Below the pieces are notes generated by a model. That model did not search any database, had not been told where the DNA came from, and was given only the letters and a program-made list of their open reading frames with translations. Both the position numbers and the translations under genes were made by a program. Below are positions 6,874 to 13,370 of a stretch of DNA of 40,654 nucleotides, piece by piece. The DNA comes from a virus. The DNA is taken from positions 1-40,654 of the IMG/VR virus record IMGVR_UViG_3300022743_000008. One strand, given 5' to 3'. Within the stretch, counting starts at the first letter, position 1. Each line of letters begins with the position of its first letter.

Positions 6874-6893
6874 GGACCATATCTGTATGGTCC
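6874..6893. promoter_or_regulatory. Putative repressor operator overlapping the repressor start codon
   Basis: A perfect inverted repeat, GGACCATA-tctg-TATGGTCC (8-bp arms, 4-base spacer), lies between the divergent regulators and includes the repressor ATG at 6887. Its size fits a dimeric XRE repressor, and its position would allow direct autoregulation. No second full copy was found by eye. Confidence 0.6.
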
Positions 6894-7195
6894 ATAGTCG
6901 AGCGTTGAACCTGACCCGCATCAGAAAGGCCAAGGGCCTGACCCAGATCGACCTTGCGGAGGCGATGGGGGTGACTCAATCCACCGTATCCAGAATGGAG
7001 CGCGGGGATGAGGGCTGCGCCTTGGAACTGTTCGGGCGGGCAGCGACGGTTCTTGGCGTGAGCCTTGAGGATATGTTCTCTGAGGACCGCAGCGCCGCAG
7101 AAGCCGAACTGGTCAGCTTCTTTCGGTCGCTTCCCTCGGATCGGCAGCGCCGGTGGCTGGAACTGGCAAAGGTTGCGAGTGGGCTTCTGCCATAA
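6887..7195 (+). CDS. XRE family phage repressor (CI-type, short), 102 aa
   Basis: The N-terminal about 65 residues form an XRE helix-turn-helix (RIRKAKGLTQIDLAEAMGVTQSTVSRMERG), the best HTH in the window, followed by the common ALELFGRAATVLGVSLEDMF segment. The C-terminus is a short helical tail with no S24/LexA-type protease, so induction would not go through RecA-stimulated self-cleavage. It is transcribed away from the cro-like gene and should keep the early operons silent in a lysogen. The start at 6887 lacks a good ribosome site and sits inside the putative operator; a leaderless start or GTG/TTG further in is possible. Confidence 0.85.
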   Translation: MVHSRALNLTRIRKAKGLTQIDLAEAMGVTQSTVSRMERGDEGCALELFGRAATVLGVSLEDMFSEDRSAAEAELVSFFRSLPSDRQRRWLELAKVASGLLP

Positions 7196-7414
7196 GCGCC
7201 GCCATCAAAGACCTGAGTTGCCCATCAGTTAAGCCAGCCACGATCTGCGCAAACCGTCTATCCATCGCCACCATCCACAGATCAGAGCTAGAACGTTTGC
7301 AGAACTAAGCCGCTGCGGCAAGCCGCTTCATATTGAGGCAAAGGTTTCCCCTAGCGCGAGCCATAGGCCGTGCGCATATCCTTTTGGGTGAATCAAACCT
7401 TGATGGAGTCCGCC

Positions 7415-7654
7415 ATGATCCTCGCCGTCCTTCTCCTGATTGCCGCCATCCTCCTGTTCGGAGCCGGTCCCGTCACCGGCTTTCTAAGCTGGATCGCGGC
7501 CTTCATACTTGTCAGCTTCTCAGTCGGGATGATTTCCGCCGCTACCGGGCTTTCCCCGACTGCCGTGTTCGTCCTGGTTCCCGTCTGCGGCGCGGCCCTG
7601 TTCGGCGCGGTCATCGGGGTCGCCATCCTCTATGAGGGCCGCAAGCGGAAGTGA
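7415..7654 (+). CDS. Small two/three-helix membrane protein, 79 aa
   Basis: A very hydrophobic protein with about three membrane segments (residues 1-15, 18-38 and 47-70) and a basic tail (YEGRKRK), so the C-terminus is probably cytoplasmic. Start 7415 has GGAG 6 bases upstream, and the same TGGAGTCC box precedes the gene at 118. It lies between the repressor and the rightward early promoter, so it could be expressed from the prophage, as superinfection-exclusion membrane proteins are. That role is inferred from position only. The 219 bases before it show no gene or clear signal except a CATATC box (7375-7380). Confidence 0.65.
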   Translation: MILAVLLLIAAILLFGAGPVTGFLSWIAAFILVSFSVGMISAATGLSPTAVFVLVPVCGAALFGAVIGVAILYEGRKRK

Positions 7655-7688
7655 TTCGATAAAATACGCGCCACACGACTTTTTTCTG

Positions 7689-7717
7689 TTGACGCGAATA
7701 ATCGCCCAGTGCATATT
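7689..7717 (+). promoter_or_regulatory. Rightward early promoter, near copy of the cro promoter
   Basis: TTGACG (7689-7694), 17-base spacer, CATATT (7712-7717). The block TTGACGCG-nn-TAATCGC-n6-CATATTT is shared base for base with the leftward promoter apart from the n positions. It lies about 50 bases before the first gene of the long rightward operon. The same regulator should act on both. Confidence 0.7.
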
Positions 7718-7769
7718 TCGGGCATAGGGAGCGACAAAGTGAGCCTCCCTCATCGCTTGGGAGACTGCT

Positions 7770-8201
7770 TTGGACCTTTCCGACCTCACCCCCGCCGAAC
7801 GTGCCGACGCCTACAAGATGTCGGAGCAGATCGTTCTTTCGCCCGCGTCCAGCGCCGCCGCGCGTGAACTGGCCGCCGACGTTCTGGCGCAATCCACCAT
7901 CGCCCGCCAGAAGGCTCTGGCGCAGGAAGTCCGCTCCGGCCTGAACGCCGGGGCTGGGGCTGAACTTGTGACCGACCCGTCGCGGTGGGCGGCGGAATCC
8001 AAGCGCCGAGAGCGGTATCTCGACATGGTTTCCCGCAGCACGGATTGGGTAAGGCCCGAACCGGCTTATCGGAAAGACCCGGAGCCTGTCGCAGCCTGGG
8101 ATGAAATGCTGTGGGAAATCGCCGCCCGGATGCCGATGCTGATCGTCGGCGCAGGGGCTGGTGCAATTTTGGCGATTATGACGATCTGGCTTTGGGCCTG
8201 A
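7770..8201 (+). CDS. Hypothetical protein with C-terminal membrane anchor, 143 aa
   Basis: The first gene after the rightward promoter. The N-terminal 100 residues are soluble, helical and Ala/Arg-rich. The last about 22 residues (MPMLIVGAGAGAILAIMTIWLWA) form one membrane helix, so it should be a tail-anchored inner-membrane protein. The TTG at 7770 has GGGAG 7 bases upstream; an ATG at 7818 has no such site. Being first in the early operon, it may act on the host early, but no family is recognised. Confidence 0.7.
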   Translation: MDLSDLTPAERADAYKMSEQIVLSPASSAAARELAADVLAQSTIARQKALAQEVRSGLNAGAGAELVTDPSRWAAESKRRERYLDMVSRSTDWVRPEPAYRKDPEPVAAWDEMLWEIAARMPMLIVGAGAGAILAIMTIWLWA

Positions 8202-8202
8202 C

Positions 8203-8364
8203 ATGCGGCCCGAACCGTCCATCCCCGAGAAGATTTCCGAACTGACCGATCCTTTGGAACTCGAAGGCTTCGCCGGTCGGCTCTTTGAGGACGGTCGGAT
8301 CACCCCGGAAATCCAGCAAGCTATCGCCCGCCGTCGCGCGGAATTGCAGAGGAACAGGAAATGA
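8203..8364 (+). CDS. Hypothetical protein, 53 aa
   Basis: A short charged protein: an acidic first half (PEKISELTDPLELEGFAGRLF) and a very basic end (IARRRAELQRNRK). Its start lies one base after the previous stop, and its stop overlaps the next start (ATGA), so it belongs to the coupled operon. No domain is recognised. Confidence 0.55.
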   Translation: MRPEPSIPEKISELTDPLELEGFAGRLFEDGRITPEIQQAIARRRAELQRNRK

Positions 8365-8516
8365 CCGTCGAGCAAAGGGCCAAAGAGAAGCCGAAGGCCG
8401 ACCCCCATTGCGCTTACTGCAAGGGGCGCGGCGTCATCACAGAGGACACCCACCAGTCGGACAATGGCCCCGGCGCGACCCGATACATCATCAGCCAGTG
8501 CCAGTGTGTGCGCTGA
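8361..8516 (+). CDS. Small zinc-ribbon protein, 51 aa
   Basis: A 51-residue protein with CAYCKGRG (18-25) and a terminal CQC (47-49), which together look like a small zinc site; the first half resembles a DnaJ-type CxxCxGxG turn. It overlaps the preceding gene by ATGA. Function is unknown, but protein- or nucleic-acid-binding is typical for such phage ribbons. Confidence 0.6.
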   Translation: MTVEQRAKEKPKADPHCAYCKGRGVITEDTHQSDNGPGATRYIISQCQCVR

Positions 8517-8543
8517 GACAATCAACACGATAGGACAATTGAA

Positions 8544-8960
8544 ATGGACAACTCTCGTATCGTCTTTCTGATCAATGACACCGTTCGCGCGGTGATGGCG
8601 AAGTATGAAGAAACCGGCCAGCCGGAAATGTTTAAGACGTTCGACCCGACCATTGCCGTTGGCGATCTGTCGGTAGTCGAATCCACCACGCGATACAACA
8701 TGACCGTCGTAAAGGTGGTGGCCGTCGATGTGGACGTGAATTTCGATGCTACCGCGCCGATCAAGTGGATCGTGCAGAAGGTGGACGGCCCGGCCTTTGG
8801 CGAAGTGCTGAAGCAGGAAGGTGCGGCGATTTCTGCCGTTCAACAGGCCGAACTTCGTCGGAAGAAGGAAGAACTTCGCAAGACGATGTTCAAGGACCAT
8901 GAGGCAAGCATCGCGGCTCTGGCATTGACAAGCCACGGCGATCAGCCCGTCACCGAATAA
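8544..8960 (+). CDS. Hypothetical protein, 138 aa
   Basis: A soluble mixed alpha/beta protein. A beta-rich middle (about 55-90, TVVKVVAVDVDVNFDATAPIKWIVQKV) is followed by a charged helix or coiled coil (about 98-125). No family is recognised. The gene is followed by about 180 non-coding bases with three hairpins before recE, so it may end an early sub-operon. Confidence 0.75.
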   Translation: MDNSRIVFLINDTVRAVMAKYEETGQPEMFKTFDPTIAVGDLSVVESTTRYNMTVVKVVAVDVDVNFDATAPIKWIVQKVDGPAFGEVLKQEGAAISAVQQAELRRKKEELRKTMFKDHEASIAALALTSHGDQPVTE

Positions 8961-9139
8961 CAGGATATGACGTGACCTGGTGCCCAGCCCCACAGGAGCG
9001 TCAAACAGCAGACCATGCGGTCTGCTGGCTAATCTTCCCTAAGGGAAAGATCAGCGGGGGTTAACAGGAAGAATTGCGTGGGGCTTCAAAGGCGAAGTGT
9101 CCTTCCTGTTAACCCGCCCGAATTTCAGAGGATACCACC
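8961..9139 (+). ncRNA. Structured leader upstream of recE/recT (three hairpins)
   Basis: The largest gap inside the rightward operon. It holds a perfect 9-bp hairpin CAGCAGACC-atgc-GGTCTGCTG (9006-9027), a smaller one around CTTCCC-TAA-GGGAAAG (9034-9049), and a perfect 14-bp inverted repeat GGGTTAACAGGAAG / CTTCCTGTTAACCC (9058-9071 and 9102-9115) with a 30-base loop. The last arm ends 24 bases before the recE GTG, so it could gate its translation. None has a T-tract. It may be an attenuator, RNA-stability element, small RNA or antitermination site. Confidence 0.5.
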
Positions 9140-10231
9140 GTGTCAAATTGCCGGAAGTGCGGAGCAAAGAGGGTGACGAAGCGTAGGGCTGGCGAGTTCT
9201 TTTGCCAGCACTGCGGGATGCAGCCCGGACCCGCAGGTTTTGACCGGACGGGCCAACTCAAAGAGGTATGCAGCTTGATTAAAGACCTTCCTGATGGCGA
9301 ACTGATCCAAGAGCCGGGCTTCTACCGGATCAGCTTGGAGCGCCACCACTCGCAGCCCTGCGACGGACCGTCGATCACGTCCAGCGTTCTTCGCAAGATG
9401 GAAACATGGACCCCCGCCGATGTGTGGGCGTCGTCGTCCATGAACCCCGCGCGCACCGAGAAAGAGGATACGGACGCGCTGCGCAAGGGCCGGGCCATGG
9501 CGGCTTTCGTAGAGGGCGGGCGGGACTGTGTGCTGCAATCCTTCCTGCTTCTGCCAGAGGATGCCCCCAAGAGGCCCACAGCGGCCCAGAGAGGGGCCGT
9601 GGAGAAGGGAACTGCCCAGACGGCATCCATAGAGGCTGTGCGCTTCTGGGCCGCTGTAGAGGCCGATGGACGGCCCCTCGTAACCCAATCGGAAATGGCG
9701 GAAATCGAAGCCATGGGCGCGGCTCTGGTGGCGGACGCCGGTGCGGCTGCGGTGATGGAGGGCCTACCCGAAATAAGCATGGCTTGGCAGGACGAGGAAA
9801 CCGGGATTTGGCTTCTGTCGAGGCCTGACACCGTCGCCATGAGTGGGGTTCTGACCGATTACAAGCGCATGAACACCCAAGGTCGTCCGTTCAATACCCG
9901 GCTGGTAGACTCGCGGATCACCGAGCATGGTTATGACCAACAGATGGCCCTTGCCGCCGATGTGTTCGAGCGCCTGACCGGAAGCCGCCCAGAGGCCGCG
10001 ATTGTCGCGCAATGGGACAAGGCCCCTTACCACGTCGTCCTGCGGCCTATTTCCGACGAGGATTTGCGGATCGGCTCCCTACGGAACCGCCGCGCCCTGG
10101 TGCGGTTCAAGGAATGCCTTGAGTCCAATTACTGGCCCGGCCCCGGCGAACATGTGGGTGCGTATCAGCGCCCCGATTGGCAGCGCGAAATGCTGCTTCA
10201 ACAATTCCAGACTGAGGGAGTTTCCCCGTGA
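9140..10231 (+). CDS. RecE/exonuclease VIII-like PD-(D/E)XK nuclease with N-terminal zinc ribbon, 363 aa
   Basis: The protein should resect one DNA strand so that RecT can anneal the other. The core carries the PD-(D/E)XK signature: D230 in LLSRPDTVAM, then D240-Y-K242 in GVLTDYKRM, then Y265-D-Q-Q in the RecB-type motif. The segment LRKGRAMAAFVEGG (114-127) aligns with the motif that usually has a histidine, absent here. An N-terminal zinc ribbon (C4, C7, C22, C25) precedes the nuclease, which is unusual. Start GTG at 9140 with AGAGGA 7 bases upstream. Its stop overlaps the recT start, as in other RecE/RecT pairs. Confidence 0.85.
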   Translation: MSNCRKCGAKRVTKRRAGEFFCQHCGMQPGPAGFDRTGQLKEVCSLIKDLPDGELIQEPGFYRISLERHHSQPCDGPSITSSVLRKMETWTPADVWASSSMNPARTEKEDTDALRKGRAMAAFVEGGRDCVLQSFLLLPEDAPKRPTAAQRGAVEKGTAQTASIEAVRFWAAVEADGRPLVTQSEMAEIEAMGAALVADAGAAAVMEGLPEISMAWQDEETGIWLLSRPDTVAMSGVLTDYKRMNTQGRPFNTRLVDSRITEHGYDQQMALAADVFERLTGSRPEAAIVAQWDKAPYHVVLRPISDEDLRIGSLRNRRALVRFKECLESNYWPGPGEHVGAYQRPDWQREMLLQQFQTEGVSP

Positions 10232-11049
10232 CCGACCAATCACTTACCGCCGAACAGGCCCCGAAGTCCATCACCAATGCGAACCTGCAACAGGGCGGTT
10301 TGGTGGCGCTGATTCCAGCATCCCTTGAGGATGCGTTCCGCCTGTCAAAGGCGCTGGCCGCGTCCGGGGACATGGTTCCAAAGCCGTTTCAGGACAAGCC
10401 TGAAGCAACGATGGCGGCAATCCTGCGCGGGATGGAAATCGGACTCGCGCCCATGCAGGCCCTGTCATCCATCGCGGTCATCAACGGGCGGGCCTCCCTC
10501 TGGGGTGACGCCCTACCGGCTCTTATGTTCCGGGCTGGCCATACGGTCGATGTGGTGCTGACCGGAGAGGGCGATGACATGGTGGCAACGGCCACCTTGA
10601 CCCGTGGGGACAGCGGCACATCCTTCGTCCGCTCATTCTCTGTGGCGGATGCAAAAGCGGCTGGCCTGCTGGGTAAAGCAGGCCCGTGGACCCAATACCG
10701 GCCCCGAATGCTATCCATGAGGGCGCGGACTCTGGCAATCCGCGACGGTGCGCCGGATGCACTGATGGGCCTTCAGGTGGCCGAGGAAGTGCAGGACTAC
10801 GCCCCCATGCGGGATGTGACCCCTCCACAGTCCAAGATTGCCGAAATCGCCGCCAAGGCCCGCCAGAAGGCCACAGAGCCGCACTGGACGGCCATGATCG
10901 ACACGGCGGGGGCTTTCCCTGGGTCGGACGCCTTTGATGCTGGCGTGGCTGCTTTCCAGTCTGGCGAGGCGCGCGAGTCCTGCCCGCCGCTAGAGGATGC
11001 CGCCGACTGGCTGGGCGGCTGGGATGCGGCGAAGGGGGCGGCGGAATGA
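10228..11049 (+). CDS. recT: RecT family single-strand annealing protein, 273 aa
   Basis: RecT-type recombinase that pairs complementary single strands in phage recombination. Visible family marks are the N-terminal LSKALAASGDMVPKPFQDKPEATMAAI region, GLAPMQALSSIAVINGRASLWGD (a hallmark of this family: 'G..p..a...i..i.Gr..l..d'), and the downstream W-x-x-Y-x-x-x-M-L-x-x-R-A segment (about 153-167). The last 60 residues are variable. It overlaps the nuclease upstream and the DUF1364 gene downstream, forming a recombination cassette. Confidence 0.9.
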   Translation: MTDQSLTAEQAPKSITNANLQQGGLVALIPASLEDAFRLSKALAASGDMVPKPFQDKPEATMAAILRGMEIGLAPMQALSSIAVINGRASLWGDALPALMFRAGHTVDVVLTGEGDDMVATATLTRGDSGTSFVRSFSVADAKAAGLLGKAGPWTQYRPRMLSMRARTLAIRDGAPDALMGLQVAEEVQDYAPMRDVTPPQSKIAEIAAKARQKATEPHWTAMIDTAGAFPGSDAFDAGVAAFQSGEARESCPPLEDAADWLGGWDAAKGAAE

Positions 11050-11399
11050 TCCACACCCCCGCCGTCCTTCTGCCCAAGGTCCGGTCATCGGTCCTGATGC
11101 AATCCGCCAATGGGATGCCGTGCAGTATCCGGTTGCCCGGAGTGTGCAATCACAACCCGGCAACCACGGTCTGCGCCCATCTTCCCGGCATCGGAAAGAG
11201 CCATGCCTCCAAGGTGTCTGACCTGCACGTCGCCTACGCTTGTTCCGCCTGTCACGACGCGATTGACCGCTTCACTTGGGAAAAGCGGGGCCTGACAGAG
11301 GCAGTCGTGCTGGACGCCATGCTGCGGGGGCACGGGGAGACTCAATCCCGCATGGCTGGTCTTGGGATAATCGCCGTCAAGGGAGGGGTTCTGAAATGA
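11046..11399 (+). CDS. DUF1364 (YbcO-like) HNH-type putative nuclease, 117 aa
   Basis: The family is recognised by C-x-H-x-P-T-T-V-C-A-H-L-P-x-x-G-K (C34 to K50) followed by KVSDLHVAYACSACHDAID, which provides Cys/His pairs for a metal and an HNH-like catalytic turn. YbcO-like proteins occur in the nin-type regions of lambdoid phages, near recombination genes, as here, and are thought to be junction or structure-specific nucleases. Length is normal. Overlaps both neighbours by four bases. Confidence 0.85.
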   Translation: MIHTPAVLLPKVRSSVLMQSANGMPCSIRLPGVCNHNPATTVCAHLPGIGKSHASKVSDLHVAYACSACHDAIDRFTWEKRGLTEAVVLDAMLRGHGETQSRMAGLGIIAVKGGVLK

Positions 11400-11551
11400 C
11401 TCGCGCTGAAATCCAAGACGTAATCCGCGCTACCGATGATGCGATTGAGGCGGGCAGCATTGCCTTGCTGGTTATCGGCTCCATCGGCATTTCCGCCGCC
11501 GTTGGCATGGGGCTGGGCTGGCTTGCCGCCCTGATCGGGTGGCCGCTGTGA
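11396..11551 (+). CDS. Small membrane protein, 51 aa
   Basis: The N-terminal 19 residues are charged (TRAEIQDVIRATDDAIEAG). The rest is one long hydrophobic region, about two short membrane helices (SIALLVIGSIGISAAVGMG and LGWLAALIGWPL). It overlaps DUF1364 upstream by ATGA and the next gene downstream by GTGA. Function unknown. Confidence 0.6.
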   Translation: MTRAEIQDVIRATDDAIEAGSIALLVIGSIGISAAVGMGLGWLAALIGWPL

Positions 11552-11736
11552 GTGCGATTGACCGCATCGTTAAGGCACATGTGGCTGCTAGGTCTGCCCA
11601 ATATCACATCGGCAAGGCAGGCTTTTGCGTTGACGTGAATGACCGCCCCGCCGCCCTCGCATCGCTGACAAGCGCCCATGTCGCGGCGTTGGAACTGATC
11701 GAGGCGATTGTAAAAGCTAAGGAGGAATTGAAGTGA
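11548..11736 (+). CDS. Hypothetical helical protein, 62 aa
   Basis: A small Ala-rich helical protein (two long helices, 1-22 and 33-62). The GTG start at 11548 overlaps the preceding stop (GTGA), and the stop overlaps the next GTG in the same way. No family is recognised. Confidence 0.55.
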   Translation: MSAIDRIVKAHVAARSAQYHIGKAGFCVDVNDRPAALASLTSAHVAALELIEAIVKAKEELK

Positions 11737-12482
11737 AAGCGATCAAGGGATTTGACCGGAACCTGCAATGTCGCGGCTTCCAGTTTGAGGTTGGAAAGAC
11801 CTATACCGCAACGGGCAAGATCAAGGCTTGCGAGAATGGTTTCCATGCCATCCCGGAAGATGTGCATCCGTTCTATGTGTGGGAGTTTTACCCGGTCACA
11901 GATAGCCGCTTTTTCGCGGTGGAACTGGCTGGCAAAACGGACGCGGACGGAAACAAGGTCGCCGCTGAAATCCTGACTGTTGGCAAAGAATTAGGCATTG
12001 CTGGCCTTGTGGCTGAGGCAGTGGCATGGGTGAGCGCGCGAGCAACTGCGGGTGGTTCTGAACTTTCCAGCGGCTACGGCGCGAATATCGGGTCCAGCGG
12101 CGACGGCGCGAAGATCGGGTCCAGCGGCTACGGCGCGAATATCGGGTCCAGCGGCTACGGCGCGAATATCGGGTCCAGCGGCGACGGCGCGAAGATCGGG
12201 TCCAGCGGCTACGGCGCGAAGATCGGGTCCAGCGGCGACTACGCGAAGATCGGGTCCAGCGGCGACTACGCGAATATCGACTGCGATGGGAAAGGTGCGG
12301 TTGCCGCGAGTGCGGGCCGCGACACCAGATTCAAGGGAAAGGCTGGTGCATGGTTCAGCCTCGCCAGTTATGACGATGGCGGCAAGTGCAACGGCTTCGC
12401 AACCGGATGCGTCGGCCAAAACGGCATCAAGCCCGACACTTGGTATCGCGCCGAGGGCGGAAAACTGGTGGAGGAGAAATGA
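11733..12482 (+). CDS. DUF7666-like protein with a 9-residue beta-repeat array, 249 aa
   Basis: The N-terminal about 95 residues (KAIKGFDRNLQCRGFQFEVGK...CENGFHAI...) match a family found in many phages and named DUF7666 in recent Pfam releases; its function is unknown. Residues 112-183 are eight tandem 9-residue repeats of the type S-S-G-[YD]-[GY]-A-[NK]-I-G, which should wind into a small beta-solenoid. The C-terminal 65 residues form a globular cap with AWFSLASYDD. Repeat solenoids can mimic DNA or bind ice or ions; here a DNA-mimic or anti-host role is speculation. GTG start coupled to the gene upstream. Confidence 0.8.
   Translation: MKAIKGFDRNLQCRGFQFEVGKTYTATGKIKACENGFHAIPEDVHPFYVWEFYPVTDSRFFAVELAGKTDADGNKVAAEILTVGKELGIAGLVAEAVAWVSARATAGGSELSSGYGANIGSSGDGAKIGSSGYGANIGSSGYGANIGSSGDGAKIGSSGYGAKIGSSGDYAKIGSSGDYANIDCDGKGAVAASAGRDTRFKGKAGAWFSLASYDDGGKCNGFATGCVGQNGIKPDTWYRAEGGKLVEEK
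12066..12281 (+). repeat. Eight tandem 27-bp in-frame coding repeats
   Basis: Eight contiguous 27-bp units begin with tccagcggc and end with atcggg, coding the 9-residue repeats of the DUF7666-like protein. Units differ only at the [ctac/cgac], [ggc/tac] and [aat/aag] codons. There are no spacers, so it is not a CRISPR array. Unit number is likely to vary between related phages by slippage or recombination. Confidence 0.95.
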
Positions 12483-12826
12483 TCTTCGTCTTTGGCAGCA
12501 ATCTGGACGGTATTCACGGCGCGGGTGCGGCGGCATACGCTCATAAGCACCACGGCGCGGTATGGGGAGTCGGACACGGTCTGACTGGCGACAGCTATGC
12601 GCTGCCGACCAAGGGTCACGGCATTACCGATATGACGCTGGCCGAGATTGAGCAGCACGTCGCCGCCTTCCTGTGGTTTGCAAAGCGCCGCAGCGATCTG
12701 ACCTTTGCCTTGACGCCGATTGGAACCGGGCTTGCTGGTCATTCCAAGCGCGACATCTGGGCCATGCTGGAAAAGCACGGACTGCCCCGCAACATCTATC
12801 TGACAAGTACATGGGTGACAGAATGA
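12479..12826 (+). CDS. A1S_2505-family phage protein, macrodomain-like, 115 aa
   Basis: The start (IFVFGSNLDGIHGAGAAAYA) matches a phage non-structural family named A1S_2505 that looks like a small macrodomain: V-F-G-S-N-L-x-G-x-H-G-A-G-A. The later parts YALPTKG and the strand LTPIGTGLAGHSKRDI fit the same fold. Macrodomains bind or remove ADP-ribose, but whether this branch is enzymatic is not known. ATGA overlap with the repeat protein upstream; the two may act together. Family assignment is good, biochemical role is inferred. Confidence 0.82.
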   Translation: MIFVFGSNLDGIHGAGAAAYAHKHHGAVWGVGHGLTGDSYALPTKGHGITDMTLAEIEQHVAAFLWFAKRRSDLTFALTPIGTGLAGHSKRDIWAMLEKHGLPRNIYLTSTWVTE

Positions 12827-13059
12827 CCTTCCGTGAGAAGCTTGCCGACTGGATCAGTGGGGGCGCATATCGGAAAGCGCGCAATCTGCAATCTCACGCA
12901 GAAGCCGACCGAAAGTTCTACGTCAATTTGGCGATGATGAACGCAGAGGTCGCCAAACAATGGTCAGCCGCCCTTCGCGCCATTGCCGCCATGGAGACAG
13001 CCTCTGCGAACGCCACCGTCAAGCGCATGGCCAAGACTGCGCGGGAGGCGTTGGAGTGA
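12823..13059 (+). CDS. Hypothetical helical protein, 78 aa
   Basis: A highly helical protein with basic and Ala-rich stretches (RKARNLQSHAEADRKFYVNLAMMNAEVAKQW). It has no Cys motifs or membrane helices. Coupled by ATGA to the gene before and by TGATG to the one after. The family is not recognised. Confidence 0.6.
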   Translation: MTFREKLADWISGGAYRKARNLQSHAEADRKFYVNLAMMNAEVAKQWSAALRAIAAMETASANATVKRMAKTAREALE

Positions 13060-13370
13060 TGGGCGCCCAGAACCTTCCCATCCTCTATCAGAACGTCATG
13101 TTCGGACTCTCGTCAGACCTTGGGCGCGATGCCTTCCTGTGGGCAACGGAGCGCCCCGGCGAGGACCGCATGTGCTACCGCGCCGAACGCTTCGCGCATG
13201 AGGTTGAGCGGCTTATGGGCAGCTTGCGCCCGATGCTGGACGCGGCGTCGAAGATACACGGCAGGGATGACCATGACCCGGACTTGATGCGCTTCATCCT
13301 GGTTCGCCATGCCAATTGGCGCTTTGGCGGAAACCTGTCGCCGGACTATGCCCAAGGAGTGAACGAATGA
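13059..13370 (+). CDS. Hypothetical protein, 103 aa
   Basis: A soluble, helical protein. It has two blocks, FLWATERPGEDRMCYRAERFAHEVERLMGSL (about 26-56) and a C-terminal HANWRFGG segment. The start at 13059 overlaps the previous stop (TGATG). No family recognised; the context is the accessory operon. Confidence 0.6.
   Translation: MGAQNLPILYQNVMFGLSSDLGRDAFLWATERPGEDRMCYRAERFAHEVERLMGSLRPMLDAASKIHGRDDHDPDLMRFILVRHANWRFGGNLSPDYAQGVNE

Noticed and set aside
7113-7274. A 53-codon minus-strand frame (start 7274) converging on the repressor gene
   Set aside because: It begins with protein-like sequence (MDRRFAQIVAGLTDGQLRSL) but has no ribosome site, and most of its 3' half is antisense to the repressor's coding sequence. 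It could be real, but the evidence is too thin.
12066-12281. Possible CRISPR-like or satellite array
   Set aside because: The 27-bp units are contiguous, have no spacers and stay in frame within a gene, so they are protein repeats.
12052-12546. Alternative frames over the repeat region (repeats of SGPAATAR type on plus, AVAAGPDLR type on minus)
   Set aside because: They are out-of-frame and antisense readings of the 27-bp units; neither has a start signal or non-repeat domains.
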